In this document: positions 10,050 to 19,745 of the stretch, in pieces | How positions within the stretch are numbered: the stretch's first letter is position 1 | How the letters are laid out: every line of letters starts with the position of its first letter | From: Lolium rigidum | Lineage: Eukaryota > Streptophyta > Magnoliopsida > Poales > Poaceae | Length of the DNA stretch: 64,000 bases | Direction: 5' to 3' | NCBI RefSeq assembly: GCF_022539505.1 | Contig: NC_061510.1 | Coordinates: 270,453,687-270,517,686, forward strand | The notes under the pieces: model-generated | Database searches by the model: none | What the model saw: the letters and a program-made list of their open reading frames with translations, nothing else | Told to the model about the DNA's origin: nothing | Program-made: the position numbers and the translations under genes

Positions 10050-10392
10050 TGTTAAATAATTCAGTGCAGTGCTAGTGTAGGTCTTGTTTTCGTCAGACAT
10101 AAGCAGGCTAGCTACAGTAGTTTTAGTTTCAGACTAGTTTTCAGTTAGCCGTTTTGTTTCAGTCAATTTAGACTTGGTCTTGGCTGTCTTGGATGCTCGT
10201 GGGGATGGACACGACCTATTCATGCAGCTATATTGTAGGGGTGATGGATCTGAGCGGTAGTGGGATGGCGGTAGTGGGATGGCACTGCTCTGTAGGCTCG
10301 GGTGTTGATCCTAGTTTCTAGCTTTTCAGTTGTAAGCAGTTAGCATAAAGAGATAAGAGGAATACAGAAAACGTTGCAAGCTTCACGCAACA
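10050..10392 (+). repeat. 3' LTR of the second Copia element (probable limits)
   Basis: Starts TGTTAAATAATTC after the polypurine tract. The end is taken at GCAACA, giving TGTT..AACA termini, but this is less certain than the start. It contains a short tandem duplication (GCGGTAGTGGGATG twice, about 10254-10285). Confidence 0.6.
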
Positions 10393-10725
10393 CAAAATAC
10401 CTGAGTCCAATCGTCAGAATAAAGCATGCACAATGAGATGGCCCTTGTACCGGATCATGTAAAGTCATGCTACTGCCGGTGAGAAAAGACGTACACTTCC
10501 TTCTTTAATTTCGTAACAAATGGACAGAGGTACAATGTTTAATTTGTTACACACGAGACATAGATCAACAGAACCCACGAACATACATGCTTGTCTAGTA
10601 AAATTGTAGTTGATTTTGACACATGGGGATTGTCCCATTTTTAGCTACAAATGTATCTATATCGACCATGATTTTATACCTGTGTTATGTAATATTTTTC
10701 CCTTGTTATCGAGCTGACGAGTTTA
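10393..10725 (-). other. Downstream flank / 3'UTR of the NAC gene
   Basis: AT-rich sequence between the Copia LTR and the NAC stop codon. The 3'UTR of the NAC transcript must lie here, but I cannot place its poly(A) site. Confidence 0.4.
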
Positions 10726-12184
10726 TCAGAAGGTTCTCCATGTGGAGTCGTGCATTTCCAGCTGTGGCTGCTGCTGCTCGCACTCCATGTCCACCTTTGC
10801 CATCGCGTTACCAAACAAGGCAAGATCACCATCCACGACGTCTCGCGGCGGCAGCTGTTGGCTGCACCCGGCGAAGGGTGCTAGCGCTTTCTGCATCGTG
10901 GGGTTCCCAGCGAAAACGGTACCCAGAAGCCCCGGTGCCCACGGGAGCATGGCGGCCGCGTTCTGGTTTGCAGCCGCTTGCAGCCAACTCATGTACGCGC
11001 CCATGTCGACCCGGCCGTGGCCGAAGTTCTCGCCGGAAGCGGGGCCGAAGCTGCCGAGCATGGAGGAGACGTCGAGCTCCCCGAGCTCGCCGAGGGAGAC
11101 GTTGCCGTCGTTGCATGGGGAGTCCATGTCGGGGCTGTCCTGTGAGTGCCTCATCTTCACTATCTGGGTTTTCTTGAACACCCTGCACACCACCCATTCC
11201 TCCTTTTGGAACCAAAAGGAAGAGAACATTTCACACAACATCAGTAACAATCTATAGTTTGATGGTAACAAAAAATGTTCAAAAGTTGTGAATATGTACC
11301 TTGTTTGGTTTGTATGGGAACTTGTTCTGGATCCTGTACTCGTGCATGACCCAGCTGGTCTTCTCGCCCTTGGGTGCTCTACCTCCGTAGAAGACTAGGG
11401 TTTTCTTCATCCCGACCAGCCTGCCGCCATGGAAAATCTCCTTGTCTTTGCCGGTGGTCTTCCAGTAGCCAGATTCGGTGGCACGGTTCGTGCGGATGCC
11501 GGTCGGGTATTTCCGGTCGCGCATGCTGAAGAAGTACCACTCCTTCTCGCCCATGCTAGCTTTGCCTGGAAACTTACATCGATCAATGTGGAAGCAATGT
11601 ACGTATGCCGTATGGGCCGGTGTGTATGACAAGTTGACAACGACGACTATATTAGCCTAGTGCGCGCTATAGCGCTACTCTTAGAATTACATACTGTAGG
11701 TCTAGAGCAATGCGTAGATAACAGTGACGGCCCGAATATGTGCGTGTAATGAACAAGGTCAAGGGTGCTGTAAGTCTCACCAAATCAAGAAAAAATAGGA
11801 GAGAAGGTCCACTGGTGCAGAAGTAAACAATATGGTTGAAAAGTAATGCGCACTTGTCCTAGTTGAATTACATGAGAGTGAATTGACATAACATTTACTT
11901 TTCTAGGAACGAGCACAAATTATATTTTTGGAGACGACTAATTATCTAGCGCATTGCATGCCTGCCCCTGCAGCTGGATCAAACTCATATCAACTTTTTC
12001 AGTTTTTTTCAGATGGTAGAAGAGACGTACTTGGAAGGTCCCATGGCTCGCACTTGTTGAGATCGACGTCGGCGATAGCGCGGGTGGTGAAGGCGAAGTC
12101 GGAGACCTTGCGGGTGAGGTAGTAGGTGATGAGCTCCTCGTCCGTGGGGTGAAACCGGAACCCCGGGGGAAGGCCTTCCTCCAT
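10726..12184 (-). CDS. NAC: NAC-domain transcription factor, three exons, 298 aa
   Basis: A plant-specific DNA-binding regulator acting in the nucleus. Exons on the minus strand: 12184-12031, 11565-11300 and 11202-10726, joined at GTACGT/CCAG and GTACAT/AAAG junctions; phases match and give 298 residues. The NAC domain fills roughly residues 4-148: [15 protein letters not shown] (subdomain A), [11 protein letters not shown] (B), [16 protein letters not shown] (C), [16 protein letters not shown] (D start), [17 protein letters not shown] (D) and [17 protein letters not shown] (E). The C-terminal region has [17 protein letters not shown], a Gln-rich stretch and the ending DSTWRTF, as in the NAM/CUC/ORE1 group. 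Many of that group carry a miR164 site; I do not see one here. The start at 12184 was chosen because LPPGFRF follows at once; an in-frame GTG upstream at 12211 is not needed. No defects are seen. Confidence 0.95.
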
Positions 12185-12312
12185 CGATTCCAACCTTCGT
12201 CTTCCGCGCACCCGCCGCCGACTGCACTGTCTAGAGTGCAGCAGATCAGTTCAGCTCGGCTCAGCTCAGCGGGCAGTGCTACACCGATCCATGGCATCAG
12301 GAGACGCCGTCG

Positions 12313-12322
12313 GTATATATAT
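12313..12322 (-). promoter_or_regulatory. TATA box of the NAC gene
   Basis: TATATATA about 130 bases upstream of the NAC ATG on the minus strand, with GC-rich leader sequence between, fits a core promoter giving a leader of about 100 bases. Confidence 0.6.
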
Positions 12323-12399
12323 GATCGACAAGGGCAGCACATGTGTAGGTGAAGACAAGGCATTATGAAGTTATTAATGGCACTCTTGTTGCGCATACT

Positions 12400-13400
12400 T
12401 CTTCTAGAGCCCGGTTCGAGGTCTCAACAACCACGGCCATGAGAGCGACGGGAAGGATATTATTGACGACGGCGACAGCGGCGGATCCGGGGAAAGGTCG
12501 GGGAATGGAGGATCTGTCCGTCGATTGCACGCGTGGGCCGCATGCATCCATGAGTCACTGTGCATATGTCTCATGTTTTCCGGCCAACTCTAACCACTCC
12601 CCACCCACCGAGCTAGTTCTCCGGCGAAATGGCCAGCGATGTTGCCTGGCTGCCAGCAACGCACGGCGGCATGACAGGAATAACTACACTTTCATAGTGG
12701 CAATGGACTGGAGTACGTATTACACTGTACTTGAGTTGATAAGACGATTGCCATGATCGTTGGTGTTATACGTTCGCGAGACGATTGTAACCGCACGTGT
12801 GAAAGTGACCTGTAAATCGAGATGCGCTTTACATTGTACTCGATCGTACGCACGTCTATTTTTTTCATTTTGGTGGTTGCAGTGCAAGCCCGGATGGTCT
12901 TCCGGCATATATTCCCTGTCGACCATGCAGGTTTGATTTTTGTGCTTCCGGTTGGCTGATTAATTTGGAGAGCCAATGCAGTTAAGAATGTCAAAAGGTG
13001 CAAGAAAGGGGATTAAGGAGAATCAGAATAGGTAAAACAAATCAAGGAAATTGTGACATACCCTGTCAGTCCCGAAATGTAAGGTGTGCAAGGATTAGAC
13101 AAATATCAAATGTTACTAACTTTAAACAAATATTTAAGAAAAAAATCTACATCTATAATATTGCATGGACACATTAAAAAAAAAATCTGAAAAATCTAAT
13201 GATATTAATTGGGTATTGTAATTGTTCATATTTTGTGTATAAACTTGGTCAAACTAAAAAAAACGTTGGCTTTGAGTAATCCAAGTTTCCAGACATACTT
13301 TCAGATATACCTGATCATCACCATTATGATTACCCTATCTCATAACGACCAAAGAATACCTTCTATTATGAGGACACTTGATCTTCTTATGGTCTAAGGA
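12400..13400. other. NAC upstream region and AT-rich MITE-like sequence
   Basis: 12400-13000 is promoter-side sequence of the NAC gene with no coding signal. 13070-13260 is AT-rich with A and T runs and an AACTTGGTCAAAC segment like a decayed mariner/Stowaway-type MITE, but I cannot define ends or TSD. Confidence 0.35.
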
Positions 13401-13414
13401 TCCGTACGTAAGTA

Positions 13415-13770
13415 AGACCGATCTAATGGGAGAGACTATATAATACATACTTCAACGGCCCGGGTTGAAATATTTCTATTTTATTTTATATTGTGCTAGC
13501 TGGGTTTTGAACTCAAGATCTCTTGGCTCTGTTACCATGTAGAACTACATCCTCTAGCCAATTCAACAAAAAGACCGATTTGATGGAAGAGAGGAAATAC
13601 AAAGAAGTGTGCCTAGCTCACTTGGATAGGAAAGTGGATGTACAACCCAGCCACCCAGGTTCAAGTCCCCAGGGACGTGAATTTGGGTTCTTATTATTTA
13701 AAAACAAAATCACTGTAGGGGCTTCCCTACCGTATTTCTTTCACACAAAAAAAGACTAGGAAATACATAC
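13415..13770 (-). mobile_element. Candidate small TRIM-like LTR element, split by a SINE
   Basis: Two related blocks, AGACCGATCTAATGGGAGAG (13414-13434) and AGACCGATTTGATGGAAGAG (13572-13592), sit in direct orientation and act like LTR pieces. Between them, on the minus strand, is TGGTAACAGAGCC, close to the initiator-Met tRNA primer-binding site (TGGTATCAGAGC) and preceded by CA. This is the layout of a terminal-repeat element in miniature. No coding capacity. Outer ends and TSD are not resolved. Confidence 0.4.
13602..13758 (+). mobile_element. tRNA-derived SINE with 9-bp TSD
   Basis: Contains an A-box-like TAGCTCACTTGG, a B-box GGTTCAAGTCC and a tail with a run of A. GGAAATACA occurs on both sides (13593-13601 and 13759-13767). 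It lies inside one LTR-like block of the TRIM candidate: removing it restores a sequence parallel to the other block. Confidence 0.7.
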
Positions 13771-13849
13771 TTCATCAACAAAGTTAACACCATGATAATA
13801 CTAACAATCCGTGACGATACTTTCTCATAGTATACCGACTTTGGATCAG

Positions 13850-14145
13850 TTCAGTAACCTTGTTCTGCTAACAATGTACTCGTGTTGTTGTCGGTATCCT
13901 TGTTAGGTTAACAATACCAATGACGGTATAGCATGAACATCATACAACACATGAGCTTGTCCTAGATCCTTGAACAGGACTAGCAACAGCTTGTTGTTTA
14001 TATCTGTAAATGTCCTTCTGAGTTTTCCTTGAAATATCATATTCAAGAAACACATCAGTTGTAGCATAAATAAACAAACATATGATTATGAACTTGAAAA
14101 TATATAATAATATTTATTATTACCTCTATGACATATTTCCTTTAG
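13850..14145 (-). repeat. Fragment of an Angela/BARE-like Copia LTR
   Basis: On the minus strand the right end reads GGAAATATGTCATAGAGGTA and then AATAATAAA, matching the start of the Angela-like solo LTR at 31223 (GGAGATATGTCCGAGAGGCA). The opening TGTT is missing, so it is truncated. Confidence 0.65.
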
Positions 14146-14247
14146 ATGCATCGAGGCTTTTCCCACTGGAGTAATACAATATCCATCGAGATCCTTTTTG
14201 TAAGATCGGTGTTTGGTGGAATTCCACCCAAACCCCATGTCCGGAAT

Positions 14248-14311
14248 GATCACCTCAAGAAGCAGGTCTCACTTTTTTTTTTTTTGATCACCTCAAGAAG
14301 CAGGTCTCACT
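14248..14311 (-). repeat. 26-bp direct repeat around a bare T-tract (poly(A)-only retroposition scar)
   Basis: A 26-bp unit starting GATCACCTCAAGAAGC occurs at 14248-14273 and identically at 14286-14311, separated only by T (14274-14285). On the minus strand this is poly(A) between two copies of the target site, as if target-primed reverse transcription stopped after the tail. Confidence 0.65.
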
Positions 14312-14890
14312 ATGAGGGAGTTTTATTGCTTCATATGAGAGGCGAGTTACAAATGAATGATTTGGTGCCTGTTATGGGCCTAGAGCCTTGAACAAATGTG
14401 GTGGGGAGGGCCAAGTATCAGCAACTAGTCCACATAGAACAAAATCGTTAGAAAAAGGCCGACCTTCGCGAAGGGAAGACAACTCGCTCCGCACGCGACA
14501 AGTACGCGTTGTGGTGCCAGAAAATCCTTGGGAAGTGGTCTCCCTGCTCGCCACGTGTTGCAAGGGGAAGCAAGGTGGAGATGAGAGAGGAGCGAGAAGA
14601 CAGGGGGAGATGCGTTATGTTAGATGTTCCCTTTATTTTCTAGATTTGTTTTTTCAGAATGAAATATCTTGAGAACCGTAAGTCCAAATTACGATCCGTT
14701 TTTACTTTTGAGATCCTGGTGTCGAGATCTTCAAAATTAGATCATGTGTTGATAAGTTTCGGAATATTTTTGTTTCGTACTACCAATACTAGTATGATGA
14801 TACTTCTGGTGTGTATCTAACTGTACTCGTTCTTCAACTGATAAGTACTTCTATTTTTAGTGTATTTGATATAGTTTTTCCTTTTACTCA
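14312..14890. other. Stretch without a recognised gene
   Basis: No gene family or repeat ends were recognised. Short frames on both strands lack any known motif. Confidence 0.4.
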
Positions 14891-14894
14891 GTAA

Positions 14895-15130
14895 CTGTAA
14901 TTGCTCGTGTGCGCTACTATACATATGTTTTTGTACGAGTACTTGCTCGTGTGCATGATTGTATTTCTGTAGCAGTACTTGCTCGTGGGCGCGACTATAC
15001 TTTTGTGTTTGCTCGTGTGCGCGACTGTATTTATATTTGCAGTTATACTTATACTTGCCCGTGTGTGTAACTGTACTCGGGTGTTCACTAAATTGTACTT
15101 GTCCTTCGTTGTACCTGTAGTCTATATAAA
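14895..15130. repeat. Degenerate minisatellite with GCTCGTGTGCGCGACT core
   Basis: The core (T)GCTCGTGTGCGCGACTATA recurs in varied form near 14901, 14945, 14982, 15009 and 15056, spaced roughly 27-45 bases apart, with weaker TGTACTCG units after it. It is a decayed tandem repeat, not an array with conserved spacers. Confidence 0.6.
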
Positions 15131-15269
15131 ACTGTACTCGTGCTCTGTAGACAATTGTACTCGACTGTTCACTGAGTTGTACCTATCTATTGACACTTGT
15201 ATTTTGAGTGGTTATACGTAGTATGGTTACAGTAGCTAGATGCATGAGCTGGCTAAGCTGATGAGTTCA

Positions 15270-15344
15270 TCGATGGGAGCTACCCACGCAAGCACGTTGG
15301 GTTGGTCGGACGGGTACTTGCTTGGCCGTGTTGGTGGCTTATGT
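15270..15344 (+). repeat. Tandem repeat unit split by the CACTA nest (left part)
   Basis: GAGCTACCCACGCAAGCACG..GTTGGTGGCTTATGT resembles 31798-31875 (GAGCTAGCCATGCAAGAACG..GTTGGTGGCCTATGT). Joining 15344 to 31777 gives two adjacent units of nearly 90 bp, so the outer CACTA landed in a short tandem repeat. Confidence 0.65.
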
Positions 15345-15375
15345 CACTAGTAGAACTGGTGGAAAAAGGGCCTTT

Positions 15376-15565
15376 GGTCGCGGTTCGCAACTGCCATTAG
15401 TCGCGGTTGCGCAACTGCGACCAAAGTAGCGCGACTAAAGCCCCCCTCCCTTTTAGTCGCGGTCGCTTACGAACCGCGACTAAAGGCCCGTCCACGTGGG
15501 CGCCAGGCGACCGTCGGGGTGGAGGCCCTTTAGTCGCGGTTCTTCTGGCCGACCGCGACTAAAGG
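15376..15565. repeat. Subterminal repeats of the inner CACTA (left end)
   Basis: Six or more copies of TTAGTCGCGGT / ACCGCGACTAA in both orientations. Such arrays are the binding sites of CACTA transposase and form hairpins; the matching array is at 28318-28372. Confidence 0.8.
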
Positions 15566-15834
15566 CCGCCGCAGGTTTAGGGTTTTAGGCCCCCCCTAAA
15601 CCTGCCCCCCCCCTAAACCTGTTTTCTGTTTAATTTGTATTGTTTTATTTCTTTTGTGCTTTATTGTAATTTTGAAGGAGTTTCACATATTCTACGGTAC
15701 TACATACATGCATGCATATGAATGTACAATTTCAAACAAATTTGAAATTAGAACCAAAAAGAATTCAAGAGGAATATACAATATATATTCAATATCATCG
15801 GATGACCATATACAAGTTTGAACAAGTTTCCATA

Positions 15835-16390
15835 CATAATTTAATGCATGTATAGTTCTACGTCCTCTACGTAGTGTTTTCCTGTAGGATCGATGACTTC
15901 CTCGCGAACCATCCAGACTAGTTCCTCCCGAAGTGGTCGGAAGCGAGCTTCGGACTAAGCGTCTTCCGGAGGTTATTCCTCTTGATGTTGAGCTCATGCG
16001 ACCGGTCCCGCTCATTGGTGTATCTCCGGATCCTCTCACAAACATAGTATCCACATAGATTGGTCCCCGGTGGCTGAATATCCCCGCCGTCCGCACCGCC
16101 CTTTTAAAATGTAGCTCTTTTTGAATTCACCGACCTTTTCATCTACGAACCGTCTCCAAACCCTACGAGGCAAAGAAAATTAAATGAACAAGAGAGTTAT
16201 TAATTAGTTACTTGATATTAGGAAATGATGAACGAAATAGGCCGATCGATATAGAGCGCAAATGAATGAAAACAATTACTTTTGCATCATTTTTCTCATG
16301 TCGGCCCAAAGCGCCGCATCCATATTCAGAGAGTCGTGGACGAGAACTGTGGAGGTGTGAATTTGAATCGCCATCAGAATCCAGTGGAAC
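15835..16390 (-). pseudogene. CACTA-encoded C48 (Ulp1-like) peptidase C-terminal remnant
   Basis: On the minus strand from 16390 the frame reads HWILMAIQIHTSTVLVHDSL and MDAALWADMRKMMQK, then about 16060 CGYYVCERIRRYTNE, and REEVIDPTGKHYVEDVELY near 15850. These correspond to the beta-strand, Gln/Gly-Cys catalytic-loop and C-terminal helix of Ulp1-like proteases carried by many grass CACTA elements. The Cys of GYYVCE region is present, but its upstream His-Asp half is lost at the Gypsy junction and the frame shifts several times. Role in transposition is unknown. Confidence 0.7.
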
Positions 16391-17886
16391 TTGCTAATTT
16401 GGTTTGCATATTTGGTTTCTCTAGAGTCTAGATAACATCTAGTATTGAGTTTTGAACAACAAGGAAGACGGTATGGAGTCTTATAATGTTTACCATATGA
16501 CTTTTATGTGAGTTTTGCTGTACCGTTCATCCTTGTGTTTGTTTCAAATAACCTTGCTAGCCTAAACCTTGTATCGAGAGGGAATACTTCTCATGCATCC
16601 AAAATCCTTGAGCCAACCACTATGCCATTTGTGTCCACCATACCTACCTACTACATGGTATTTATCCGCCATTTCAAAGTAAATTGCTTGAGTGCTACCT
16701 ATAAAATTCCATCATTCACCTTTGCAATACATAGCTCATGGGACAAATAGCTTAAAAACTATTGTGGTATTGAATATGTACTTATGCACTTTATCTCTTA
16801 TTAAGTTGCTTGTTGAGCGATAACCATGTTTCTGGGGATGCCATCAACTATTCTTTGTTGGATATCATGTGAGTTGCTATGCATGTCCGTCTTGTCTGAA
16901 GCAAGAGAGATCTACCACCTTCATGGTTGGAGCATGCATATTGTTAGAGAAGAACTTTGGGCCGCTAACTAAAGCCATGATTCATGGTGGAAGTTTCAGC
17001 TTTGGACACATATCCTCAATCTCATATGAGAATAATAATTGTTGCCACATGCTTATGCATTAAAGAGGAGTCCATTATCTCGTTGTCCATGTTGTCCCGG
17101 TATGGATGTCTAAGTTGAGAATAATCAAAAGCGAGAAATCCAAAATGCGAGCTTTCTCCTTAGACCTTTGTACAAAGCGGCATGGAGGTACCCCATTGTG
17201 ACACTTGGTCAAAACATGTGCATTGCAAAGATCCGGTAGTCCAAGTTAATTAGGACAAGGTGCGGGCACTATTAGTATACTATGCATGAGACTTGCAACT
17301 TGTAAGATATAATTTACATAACTCATATGCTTTATTACTACCGTTGACAAAATTGTTTCATGTTTTCAAAATAAAAGCTCTAGCACAAATATAGCAATCG
17401 ATGCTTTCCTCTTTGAAGGACCATTCTCTTTACTTTTATGTTGAGTCAGCTTCACCTATTTCTCTCCACCTCAAGAAGCAAACACTTGTGTGAACTGTGC
17501 ATTGATTCCTACATACTTGCATATTGTACTTGTTATATTACTCTATGTTGACAATTATCCATGAGATATACATGTTACAAGTTGAAAGCAACCGCTGAAA
17601 CTTAATCTTCCTTTGTGTTGCTTCAATACCTTTACTTTGATTTATTGCTTTATGAGTTAACTCTTATGCAAGACTTATTAATACTTGTCTTGAAGTACTA
17701 TTCATGAAAAGTCTTTGCTTTATGATTCACCTGTTTACTCATGTCATTACCATTGTTTTGATCGCTGCATCCACTACATATGTTTACAAATAGTATGATC
17801 AAGGTTATGATGGCATATCACTTCGAAATTATCTTTGTTATCGTTTTACCTCGCTCGGGACGAGCAGAACTAAGCTTGGGGATGCT

Positions 17887-19490
17887 TGATACGTCTCCGA
17901 CGTATCGATAATTTCTTATGTTCTATGCCATATTATTGATGATACCTACATGTTTTATGCACACTTTATGTCATATTCGTGCATTTTCCGGAACTAACCT
18001 ATTAACAAGATGCCGAAGTGCCGCTTCCGTTTTCTGCTGTTTTTGGTTTCAGTAAATCCTAGTAACGAAATATTCTCGGAATTGGACGAAACGAAGACCC
18101 AGTGGTCCTATTTTTCCACCGGAGCTTCCGTAAGACCGAAGAACACACGAAGTGGGGCCACGAGGTGGCCAAACCACAGTGGCCGCGCGGCCCAGGGGGC
18201 CCGCGCCGCCCTATGGTGTGGCCCCCTCGTCCGGCCCCCGACTCTGCCCTTCCGCCTACTTAAAGCCTCCGTCGCGAAACCCCCGATGCGGAAAAACCAC
18301 GATACGGAAAACCTCACCGAGACGCCGCCGCCGCCGATCCCATCTCGGGGATTCCGGAGATCTCCTCCGGCACCCCGCCGGAGAGGGGATTCATCTCCCG
18401 GAGGACTCTACACCGCCATGGTCGCCTCCGGAGTGATGAGTGAGTAGTTCACCCCTGGACTATGGGTCCATAGCAGTAGCTAGATGGTTGTCTTCTCCTC
18501 ATTGTGCTTCATTGTTGGATCTTGTGAGCTGCCTAACATGATCAAGATCATCTATCCGTAATTCTATATGTTGTGTTTGTCGGGATCCGATGGATAGAGA
18601 ATACCATGTCATGTTAATTATCAAGTTATTAGACATGTGTTGTTTATGATCTTGCATGCTCTCCGTTTCTAGTAGAGGCTCGGCCAAGTTTTTACTTTTA
18701 ACTCCAAGAGGGAGTACTTATGCTCGATAGTGGGTTCATGCCTCGCATTGACACTCGGGACGAAGTGACGTAAAGTTCTAAGGTTGTGTTGTGCCGTTGC
18801 CACTAGGGATAAAACATTGGCGCTATGTCCGAGGATGTAGTTGTTGATTACATTACGCACCATACTTAATGCAATTGTCCGTTGCTTTGCAACTTAATAC
18901 CGGAGGGGGTTCGGATGATAACCTCGAAGGTGGACTTTTTAGGCATAGATGCAGCTGGATGGCGGTCTATGTACTTTGTCGTAATGCCCAATTAAATCTC
19001 ACTATACTTATCATGTCATGTATGTGCATTGTTATGCCCTCTCTATTTGTCAATTGCCCGACCGTAATTTGTTCACCCAACATGCTTTTATCTTATGGGA
19101 GAGACACCTCTAGTGAACCGTGGACCCCGGTCCATTCTTTAATACCGAAATACAAATCTGCTGCAATACTTGTTTTTACTATTTTCTCTCGCAAACAATC
19201 ATCTTCCACACAATACGGTTAATCCTTTGTTACAGCAAGCCGGTGAGATTGACAACCTCACCGTTTCGTTGGGGCAAAGTACTTTGGTTGTGTTGTGCAG
19301 GTTCCACGTTGGCGCCGGAATCTCCGGTGTTGCGCCGCACTACATCCCGCCGCCATCAACCTTCAACGTGCTTCTTGGCTCCTCCTGGTTCGATAAACCT
19401 TGGTTTCTTTCTCGAGGGAAAACTTGCTGCTGTGCGCATCATACCTTCCTCTTGGGGTTGCCCAACGAACGTGTGAAATACACGCCATCA
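17887..19490 (+). repeat. First Gypsy LTR (1604 bp)
   Basis: Begins TGATACGTCTCC after the purine-rich AAGCTTGGGGATGCT and ends ACACGCCATCA, giving TGAT..ATCA termini. Almost identical to the second LTR; many differences are 1-2 base changes at CAG or CTG sites. Confidence 0.92.
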
Positions 19491-19496
19491 AGCATA

Positions 19497-19520
19497 TTTT
19501 CCGGCGCCATTGCCGGGGAG
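19497..19520 (+). other. Primer-binding site region of the Gypsy element
   Basis: A few bases after the LTR end, TTTTCCGGCGCCATTGCCGG matches the TGGCGCCGTTGCCGGGG type of tRNA-primer site common in related grass Gypsy elements. Confidence 0.6.
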
Positions 19521-19745
19521 ATCAAGACACGCCGCAAGGGGAGTCTCCACTTCTCAATCTCTTTACTTTGTTTTTGTCTTGCTTTATTTTATTTACTACT
19601 TTGTTTGCTGCACTTATATCAAAACACAAAAAAATTAGTTGCTAGCTTTACTTTATTTTCTATCTTGTTTGCTATATCAAAAACACAAAAAAATTAGTTT
19701 ACTTGCATTTACTTTATCTAGTTTGCTTTATTTACTATTGCTAAA

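Noticed and set aside
10742..11257. 171- and 184-codon frames on the plus strand
   Set aside because: Antisense shadows of the NAC third exon.
12349..12756. 135-codon frame upstream of the NAC gene
   Set aside because: No motif, lies in the promoter side of NAC, and composition is not coding-like.
14895..15130. Possible CRISPR-like array of repeats and spacers
   Set aside because: Units are degenerate, spacing is irregular, and this is a plant nuclear sequence; it is a minisatellite.
16391..17886. Read as an independent gene region with conserved duplicates at 22966-24460
   Set aside because: It is the 3' internal region of the Gypsy element, present twice because of the tandem arrangement.
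18010..19697. Several frames of 94-175 codons
   Set aside because: They lie within the Gypsy LTR and leader, recur in the second LTR with different frame breaks, and have no domain.
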